A stretch of DNA of 6,606 nucleotides from Planctomycetota bacterium. GTDB lineage: Bacteria > Planctomycetota > Planctomycetia > Pirellulales > UBA7805. The notes under the pieces are model-generated. The model was given only the letters and a program-made list of their open reading frames with translations, had not been told where the DNA came from and did no database searches. The DNA lies in contig JABABY010000005.1 of NCBI GenBank assembly GCA_014237955.1, forward strand, positions 26,427-33,032, read 5' to 3'. Positions 1 to 5,575 of this stretch are shown here, in pieces. The position numbers and the translations under genes were made by a program. How positions within the stretch are numbered: the first letter of the stretch is position 1; each line of letters starts with the position of its first letter.

Positions 1-158
1 TTCTTTGCTCCTTTTTCCTGATCGCTATCTGCAGGGCGTTTCGGCTGCGATGTGTATGTAGGAATACCCTCTAGAAGGTGCGGTAAAACTGTTCTTCCAG
101 GAGCGCAAAAAATCCCAATTTATGGCCAGCCCAAGCGTCCCTTTTCGGTCGTGGGCCG

Positions 159-187
159 TTGTGAGAAGGGCCTCAAAAAGGTATATT
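159..187 (+). promoter_or_regulatory. Candidate sigma70-type promoter for gyrA
   Basis: A -35-like TTGTGA (159-164, four of six consensus bases) is followed after exactly 17 bases by a -10-like TATATT (182-187, five of six). Transcription would begin near 193-196, leaving a leader of roughly 100 bases before the TTG start of gyrA. The spacing and the -10 match are good, and the site sits where a gyrA promoter is expected. It is a consensus match only. Planctomycete promoters are less well characterised than those of E. coli. Confidence 0.5.
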
Positions 188-228
188 CAATTGCTGTGAA
201 AATATGGCTTCTGATGGGTAACTAGTGG

Positions 229-275
229 GTGTCCCGGGACCTTTTCACGGTGGCTCTATTCCACCTTTGGGACAC
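229..275 (+). promoter_or_regulatory. Nested stem-loop in the gyrA 5' leader
   Basis: GTGTCCC (229-235) is perfectly complementary to GGGACAC (269-275). Inside it, GGTGG (249-253) pairs perfectly with CCACC (261-265) around a 7-base loop. The left outer arm also lies within a perfect 10-bp palindrome, GTCCCGGGAC (231-240). In RNA this would give a two-tier hairpin ending three bases before the Shine-Dalgarno of gyrA. It lacks the U-tract of an intrinsic terminator. A role in translation or transcript stability, or as an operator in DNA, is inference. I do not recognise a known riboswitch family. Confidence 0.4.
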
Positions 276-278
276 TAC

Positions 279-285
279 GAAAGGA
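279..285 (+). promoter_or_regulatory. Ribosome binding site fixing the TTG start of gyrA
   Basis: GAAAGGA lies seven bases upstream of the TTG at 293-295, an ideal spacing for a Shine-Dalgarno. The first in-frame ATG lies inside the conserved YAMSV motif, too far into the protein to be the true start. This site is therefore the main support for TTG initiation. Confidence 0.75.
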
Positions 286-292
286 CTAATTC

Positions 293-3055
293 TTGGCTAA
301 GGATTCCGATTCCCCAACGCCCGATGATGCGGGCCCCCAGGATTCCGAGAACGGCGACTCCGCGCCTGCTGTGGGCACTTTGATTGATCTTCCGATCGAA
401 GAAGAGCTGAAAAACAGCTATTTAACTTACGCAATGAGCGTGATTGTCAGCCGCGCGCTACCCGATGTTCGCGATGGTCTCAAGCCATCACAACGTCGCA
501 TCTTGGTTGCGATGAATGACCTGAATTTGAGCCCTGGGGCGTCTCGCATTAAATGCGCAAAAATCTCAGGGGATACTAGCGGGAACTATCATCCACACGG
601 CGAGAGTGTCATTTATCCAACGCTCGTCCGCATGGCGCAAGAGTGGAACATGCGGCATGTCCTTGTGGACAAACAGGGAAACTTTGGATCAATCGCCGGA
701 CTGCCGCCTGCGGCGATGCGGTACACCGAGGCCCGGATGGCTTCGCCCGCAGCGCTCATGCTGGATGATTTAAATCTTGATACGGTCGACTACCTTCCAA
801 CCTACGATGAGCGGCGAACGGAACCAACGGTGTTGCCGTCAAAGTTTCCAAATTTGCTGGTCAATGGATCAAATGGAATTGCGGTCGGTTACACCACCTC
901 CATCCCATCGCACAATTTGTCTGAGATTTGTGACGCAATCACTCGAGTCATTAGTGACCCTGAAGTGTCTGCTGATGAACTTTTGGAGATATGCCAAGGG
1001 CCTGATTTTCCCACGGGGGGTGTTGTCTGTGGACGCACAGGAATCCGGCGGGGATACCATACGGGGCGGAGCACAATCACGCTGCGGGCCCGCGCCGATA
1101 TCGAGGAGTTTAAAAAGGGCCGGATGCGGATTATTGTCCGCGAGATTCCCTATCAAACGGCACGGGATCGCATTGAGGAAAATATTGCGGCACTTGTTAA
1201 CAGCGGGCGGATTGAAGGTATTTCGGGAGTGCGCAATGAGAGCGATCTCAAAGAGCCTGTTCGTTTGATCATCGAGGTTAAACGTGACGCAGACCCCGAT
1301 GTTGTACTCAATCAGCTTTATCGTTTTTCGCAGCTACAAGTCACTTTTTCTTTAAACTTTCTTGTTCTGGTGGATGGCAAGCCACGCCAGATGCCCTTTA
1401 AGGGGTTGGTCGAGGAATACATTCGCCACCGGACTGAGGTTATTCGACGACGTACGCAGTTTTTGATGGCGAAAGCGCGTTCCCGAAAGCACACTGTTGA
1501 AGGCCTGCTGTTGGCACTCGCCAATATTGATGAAGTCGTAACAGTCATCCGGAATAGTTCAACGCAAGCAGAGGCCAAAGAGCGGTTGATGCAAATCGAA
1601 TGTCCCGCACCACTGCTTGAGCGGGCGCTGGGACAAGGCGGTTTCACCGCTTTCCAGGAGGAGAGTGGGGAAGCCGGTTCCTATACACTGACTCCTGTCC
1701 AGGCCGATGCCATTCTCAAAATGACGCTTGGTCAGTTGGTGAACCTTGAACAAGAGCGGCTTGGGGATGAGCACCAAAAGCTGATGGACAATATCGCCGA
1801 GTATTTGGAAATATTGTCGGATCACAACAATCTTCTCAAAATTGTCCGCGATGATCTCGCGGAACTGAAACGCAAACATGGGGAACCACGGCGTACACAA
1901 CTATCCGGTGAAGAGATTGGGAATGTTGATCTGGAGGATTTGATTACTGAGGAGACCATGGTCGTTTCCATCAGCCACAGTGGTCGCATCAAGCGCACGC
2001 CGGCAAGTGTTTATCGCTCACAACGAAGGGGAGGTAAGGGCCTTAAGGGGGCAAAAACTGAGAGCGAGGACCCAATTGAACACCTGTTCGTTGCCAGCAC
2101 CCATGCCTACCTTCTTTTTTTCACCAATAAAGGGCGTGTGTATTGGCAAAAAGTATATGGATTGCCTCAGTTGGGACGTGATAGTCGCGGACGGGCTGTT
2201 GTTAATTTATTAAACTTAAATCCGGATGAAAAAATAGCGGATTGCCGAGCTGTTCGCGATTTTGATAAGCCGGGCCACTTTTTAATGATGGCTACCGCCA
2301 GAGGCTTGGTGAAAAAGACCCCGCTCGAAGCCTATAGTCGCCCCCGACAGGGTGGAATTATTGCAATCAACCTCCGCGACGGGGATGAACTGGTCGATGT
2401 TGTGGTGACCAAGCCGGGTGACGAGGTGGTCCTCGCATCAGCCGGGGGCATGGGTATTCGTTTCAAGGAATCAGACGTTCGCTCGATGGGGCGAAATTCC
2501 ATGGGGGTCAAGGGCATTTCATTGTCTGCGGATGACCAACTCGTGGGAATGGTGGTGGTTGAGCCTCAGGCAACCCTCCTTACGACTTGTGCTAATGGAT
2601 ATGGAAAGAGAACACTCTTTGGAGTTGGTGAAAGCGGTGTCACAAACCAGGTTGATGGTGAGGACGAGGAGGCGGATGAGACCAGTTCCACAAGTCGATA
2701 TCGCACACAACGACGAGGCGGTAAGGGGGTGCGTGATATCAAAACAACAAAACGAAATGGTCCGGTAATTGGAATTGCCCGTGTCACCGATGATGATGAA
2801 GTCATGATTATGACTCGTCGCGGGAAAATCCAACGTATTGCAGCAAGTGATGTAAGTGTAATCGGAAGAAATACACAGGGTGTTCGGATCATGTCGATTG
2901 GCACAGATGATTCTCTGGTAGCCGTTGTTCGCGTTCCCAAGGAAGAAAATGGGAATGGGCATCGAGAAACCCCATCGCCGATTACCTCCGAAGATCAAGC
3001 AGAACGATCTGAAAGCGACGGTGGGCAAGCGGAAACGGCCGCAGACAATGAATAA
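293..3055 (+). CDS. gyrA: DNA gyrase subunit A, TTG start
   Basis: This is the A subunit of DNA gyrase, the cytoplasmic A2B2 topoisomerase that uses ATP to introduce negative supercoils. At 920 aa it is complete and somewhat longer than the E. coli protein (875 aa). Residues 1-33 form an Asp/Ser-rich extension. The breakage-reunion domain follows, with the QRDR around HPHGES (100-105), the catalytic tyrosine Y144 in AAMRYTE and the intercalating isoleucine I196 in NGIAVG. A charged coiled-coil region lies near 480-535. From about 550 there are six pinwheel-blade repeats. GyrA boxes QRRGGKG at 577-583 and 806-812 mark it as GyrA rather than ParC. An acidic insert (788-796) precedes the second box, and the tail (883-920) is acidic. 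The Asp87-equivalent residue is proline (P109), and the usual GMATNIPPHN motif reads GYTTSIPSHN. gyrB is not in the window. The start is set by GAAAGGA seven bases upstream. Confidence 0.97.
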   Translation: MAKDSDSPTPDDAGPQDSENGDSAPAVGTLIDLPIEEELKNSYLTYAMSVIVSRALPDVRDGLKPSQRRILVAMNDLNLSPGASRIKCAKISGDTSGNYHPHGESVIYPTLVRMAQEWNMRHVLVDKQGNFGSIAGLPPAAMRYTEARMASPAALMLDDLNLDTVDYLPTYDERRTEPTVLPSKFPNLLVNGSNGIAVGYTTSIPSHNLSEICDAITRVISDPEVSADELLEICQGPDFPTGGVVCGRTGIRRGYHTGRSTITLRARADIEEFKKGRMRIIVREIPYQTARDRIEENIAALVNSGRIEGISGVRNESDLKEPVRLIIEVKRDADPDVVLNQLYRFSQLQVTFSLNFLVLVDGKPRQMPFKGLVEEYIRHRTEVIRRRTQFLMAKARSRKHTVEGLLLALANIDEVVTVIRNSSTQAEAKERLMQIECPAPLLERALGQGGFTAFQEESGEAGSYTLTPVQADAILKMTLGQLVNLEQERLGDEHQKLMDNIAEYLEILSDHNNLLKIVRDDLAELKRKHGEPRRTQLSGEEIGNVDLEDLITEETMVVSISHSGRIKRTPASVYRSQRRGGKGLKGAKTESEDPIEHLFVASTHAYLLFFTNKGRVYWQKVYGLPQLGRDSRGRAVVNLLNLNPDEKIADCRAVRDFDKPGHFLMMATARGLVKKTPLEAYSRPRQGGIIAINLRDGDELVDVVVTKPGDEVVLASAGGMGIRFKESDVRSMGRNSMGVKGISLSADDQLVGMVVVEPQATLLTTCANGYGKRTLFGVGESGVTNQVDGEDEEADETSSTSRYRTQRRGGKGVRDIKTTKRNGPVIGIARVTDDDEVMIMTRRGKIQRIAASDVSVIGRNTQGVRIMSIGTDDSLVAVVRVPKEENGNGHRETPSPITSEDQAERSESDGGQAETAADNE

Positions 3056-3087
3056 ATCATTGTGATCCGCTCTTTCAGTCGCTCAAG

Positions 3088-3117
3088 CCATACTGATTCA
3101 CTCCATACTGATTCACT
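3088..3117. repeat. Perfect 15-bp tandem duplication
   Basis: The unit CCATACTGATTCACT occurs twice back to back (3088-3102 and 3103-3117) with no mismatch, in the spacer between gyrA and gmd. There are only two copies, and the unit is not an obvious palindrome or a known binding site. A recent slippage duplication is the simplest reading. A doubled regulator site is possible. No convincing terminator hairpin was seen elsewhere in this 103-base spacer. Confidence 0.9.
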
Positions 3118-3158
3118 TTGCTAAGTTTCTTCTATCATAAGCCCTTTTGGAAATAACC

Positions 3159-4130
3159 ATGACGCGTCGTGCGCTGATTACGGGAATTACGGGGCAGGAC
3201 GGGAGTTACTTGGCGGAATTTCTTCTCCAGAAGGGCTATGAAGTTCACGGGATTGTTCGCCGCGCCAGCCATGAACAGCTGCAGCGACTCGTGGATATTC
3301 TACCCCGCATACAACTCCATCAAGCGGACCTTTTGGATGAGACATCCCTTTTTCGGGTTCTGCATAAAACAGACCCCCAGGAGGTTTATAATCTTGCCGC
3401 GCAATCATTCGTTCCAATAAGCTGGACCCAGCCTCTATTCACTGGAGAAATAACAGGGCTAGGGGTGTTGCGAATGCTAGAAGCCGTCCGACAACATAAC
3501 GATCGCGTGCGATTTTTTCAGGCAAGTAGTTCCGAGATGTTCGGTCAGGCTACCGAGGAGCCGCAAACAGAAACCACCTCGCTTTCGCCACGGAGCCCCT
3601 ATGGATCGGCAAAGGCGTTCGGGCATTTCATTACAATCAACTATCGTGAAAGTTATGATATGTTTGCGGTTAGTGGGATTCTGTTCAACCACGAATCACC
3701 GCGTCGAGGGTTTGACTTTGTAAGTCGAAAAATCACACGAGCCGTTGCGCGCATTAAGCTGGGACAACAAACAAAGGTACAATTGGGCAATCTCGAGGCG
3801 TATCGCGACTGGGGGTATGCTGCAGACTATGTTGAGGCCATGTGGCTGATGCTCAATGCAGAGGGCCCTGAGGACTATGTCGTCGCCACAGGCAAAAAAC
3901 ATTCGGTCCGAGAACTGGCAGAAATCGCTTTTAGCCATGTAGGGCTTGATTGGGAAGATCATGTAGAAATCGACTCACAACTGTGTCGGCCAGCCGAAGT
4001 CTGTGCTCTTCGTGGAAATTCGAATCGAATCCGGACCCGACTCGGCTGGGAACCGCGAGTTACGTTTGAGGCCTTAATTCACATGATGGTGGATGCGGAT
4101 CTCGCCACGCTTGCTAGCGGGAAAATCTGA
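3159..4130 (+). CDS. gmd: GDP-mannose 4,6-dehydratase
   Basis: This cytoplasmic extended-SDR enzyme converts GDP-D-mannose to GDP-4-keto-6-deoxy-D-mannose, the branch point to GDP-fucose, GDP-rhamnose and similar sugars for surface glycans. The N-terminus has the NADP-binding glycine motif GITGQDG (9-15) followed by SYLAEFLL and RRAS, typical of GMD. Catalytic residues are S124 and E126 in SSSEMFG, with Y148 and K152 in the YGSAK motif. The segments YNLAAQSFV, NYRES, GILFNHESP and RDWGYAADYVEAMW are family hallmarks. The length of 323 aa fits the short GMD type found in Pseudomonas, against about 373 aa in E. coli. I chose ATG 3159 because GGA at 3149-3151 lies seven bases upstream and MTRRALITG aligns with known N-termini. 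A TTG at 3147 would add only four residues. No partner reductase or epimerase (fcl, rmd) is in the window, so the final sugar is unknown. It lies about 100 bases after gyrA and before ugd on the same strand. Confidence 0.93.
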   Translation: MTRRALITGITGQDGSYLAEFLLQKGYEVHGIVRRASHEQLQRLVDILPRIQLHQADLLDETSLFRVLHKTDPQEVYNLAAQSFVPISWTQPLFTGEITGLGVLRMLEAVRQHNDRVRFFQASSSEMFGQATEEPQTETTSLSPRSPYGSAKAFGHFITINYRESYDMFAVSGILFNHESPRRGFDFVSRKITRAVARIKLGQQTKVQLGNLEAYRDWGYAADYVEAMWLMLNAEGPEDYVVATGKKHSVRELAEIAFSHVGLDWEDHVEIDSQLCRPAEVCALRGNSNRIRTRLGWEPRVTFEALIHMMVDADLATLASGKI

Positions 4131-4234
4131 GTCCACAGCGACAAAACACTCATGTGCATCTGGTGGACATTCCCCTTAAAGGGTTATCATGCCATTCGAT
4201 GGACACAACGTTCCTGCCAAAAATGGGTTGTTAA

Positions 4235-5542
4235 ATGAAGATTGCTGTCATTGGAACCGGGTATGTAGGTCTTGTCACCGGAACTTGTTTTGCCGAGAGC
4301 GGCAATGATGTTTCCTGTGTGGATATCGATCAGACAAAAATTGACCGCCTCCGCAATGGTGAGGTGCCAATCTACGAACCAGGACTGGGTGAATTAATCG
4401 AGAGAAATATTGCTGCTGGTCGACTCCACTTTACCGCTGATGCCGTATCCGCTGTTCCCTCGGCGCAACTCGTTTATCTTGCGGTAGGAACCCCCATGTC
4501 TGAAACGGGTGCAGCAGACCTTTCAGCTCTATGGGGTGTTGTGGACTCCATTGCCCCGCTTCTCAACGAAAATGCCATCGTTGTTACTAAGAGTACCGTG
4601 CCGGTTGGGACCAACGCCGCAATCTACGCACGGCTGAAGGAGCATACAGGGCGGGAGTGTCGGGTTGCCAGTAACCCCGAGTTCCTCAAAGAGGGGGCCG
4701 CTATTGATGATTTTATGAAACCCGATCGCGTTGTCGTAGGCGTTCGTAGTTCCGAGGACAGTAAAGTATTGGCCGAACTGTACGGTCCATTCTTAAGAAC
4801 CGACAAACCATTTCTATCAATGTCGCCCGAAAGTGCGGAGATGACAAAATATGTTGCCAATGCGATGCTGGCAACAAAAATCAGCTTTATCAATGAGATG
4901 GCAAGCCTGTGTGCGAAGATGGAAGCAAATATTGATGACGTGCGACGTGGCATCGGACATGACAGTCGCATCGGATTTGCCTTTCTCTTTCCGGGAGTCG
5001 GTTATGGTGGCAGCTGTTTTCCCAAAGACGTTCGAGCCTTGGAGCATATGGCAAAAAACCGTGGTATCGATCCGGAGATTCTACAGGCCGTAGATGAGGT
5101 GAATAGAAAACAAAAAACAGTTGTTCCGCAATTAATAGCAAAATATTTTGACAACAATCTAGCTGATAAAAAGATTGCCGTATGGGGCCTTGCCTTCAAA
5201 CCAAAAACGGATGATATCCGGGAAGCACCGGCGTTGGTTCTCATCGACCATTTGCTCGAGGGTGGGTGCCAAATCGTTGTCCATGATCCTGAAGCCATGG
5301 AAAATGTCTGCGAGGTGTATGGTGACCGCTTGACCTATAGCGATCGACTCCTTGATGCCCTTGATGGGGCCGATGCTCTGGCTGTGATGACAGAGTGGGG
5401 TGAATTTCGCACACCTGACCTTGCGGAGATGCGGGCGAGGATGAAGACGCCCGTTATTTTTGACGGACGGAATGTCTTCAACTGCGACCAAATGCGATCT
5501 GCGGGCTTCTCTTACTATTCGATTGGCCGACCTCGGGTATAG
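4235..5542 (+). CDS. ugd: UDP-glucose 6-dehydrogenase
   Basis: This cytoplasmic enzyme oxidises UDP-glucose to UDP-glucuronate with two NAD+, supplying glucuronate and its derivatives for exopolysaccharide and cell-surface glycans. The 435-aa length is typical. The N-terminal Rossmann domain has GTGYVG (7-12) with an acidic VDID end for NAD. STVPVGT and PEFLKEG follow. The central helix carries K205 and N209 in TKYVANA. The catalytic cysteine is C261 in GGSCFPKD, a form favouring UDP-glucose over GDP-mannose dehydrogenase (AlgD-like). The C-terminal domain has GLAFKP and DDIREAPA (K322, R329). The Shine-Dalgarno is poor, with only GGG at 4225-4227, but MKIAVIGTGYVG is the standard start. It probably forms a polysaccharide-precursor pair with gmd, 104 bases upstream. 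Other UDP-sugar dehydrogenases of the family remain possible but less likely. Confidence 0.94.
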   Translation: MKIAVIGTGYVGLVTGTCFAESGNDVSCVDIDQTKIDRLRNGEVPIYEPGLGELIERNIAAGRLHFTADAVSAVPSAQLVYLAVGTPMSETGAADLSALWGVVDSIAPLLNENAIVVTKSTVPVGTNAAIYARLKEHTGRECRVASNPEFLKEGAAIDDFMKPDRVVVGVRSSEDSKVLAELYGPFLRTDKPFLSMSPESAEMTKYVANAMLATKISFINEMASLCAKMEANIDDVRRGIGHDSRIGFAFLFPGVGYGGSCFPKDVRALEHMAKNRGIDPEILQAVDEVNRKQKTVVPQLIAKYFDNNLADKKIAVWGLAFKPKTDDIREAPALVLIDHLLEGGCQIVVHDPEAMENVCEVYGDRLTYSDRLLDALDGADALAVMTEWGEFRTPDLAEMRARMKTPVIFDGRNVFNCDQMRSAGFSYYSIGRPRV

Positions 5543-5547
5543 CCCTG

Positions 5548-5572
5548 ATCTCTGGCAAGGCATTCGAGAGAT
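5548..5572. terminator. Weak inverted repeat between convergent genes, possible terminator
   Basis: ATCTCT (5548-5553) and AGAGAT (5567-5572) are perfect complements separated by 13 bases. They lie in the 33-base gap between the stop codons of ugd and the WYL gene, where a shared bidirectional terminator is expected. The stem is short and AT-rich, the loop is large, and there is no real U-tract on either strand. Position is the main argument for it. Confidence 0.2.
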
Positions 5573-5575
5573 ACT

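Larger units (their letters stand above)
1..292. other. Non-coding region upstream of gyrA
   Basis: I find no gene here on either strand. The longest left-edge plus-strand readings stop at about positions 21, 61 and 74, and none resembles a known C-terminus, including that of GyrB. If an upstream gene reaches into the window, only its last few codons are present and I cannot name it. The first 130 or so bases show no clear promoter, terminator or repeat. The second half holds the promoter candidate, leader repeats and ribosome binding site listed separately. Confidence 0.6.

Noticed and set aside
5..31. TTGCTC ... TATCTG as a second upstream promoter
   Set aside because: The spacing is 15 bases and both boxes match poorly. 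The site at 159-187 is far better.
154..172. GGCC/GGCC hairpin as a terminator of an upstream gene
   Set aside because: The stem is only four pairs, GGCC is self-complementary, and an A-run rather than a T-run follows.
1559..1900. Antisense frame of 113 codons within the GyrA coiled-coil region
   Set aside because: It is a shadow of gyrA with no family resemblance and no independent evidence for a start.
2519..3028. A 169-codon minus-strand open frame inside gyrA
   Set aside because: It lies wholly antisense to the conserved GyrA C-terminal domain, has no recognisable family, and its composition looks like the reverse of coding sequence.
3147..3149. TTG as the start of gmd
   Set aside because: ATG 3159 has GGA seven bases upstream and matches the usual N-terminus of the family. 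The extra four residues have no support.
4131..4168. GTCCAC/GTGGAC inverted repeat just after the gmd stop, as a terminator
   Set aside because: The stem is six pairs with a 26-base loop and no T-tract, well within what chance would give.
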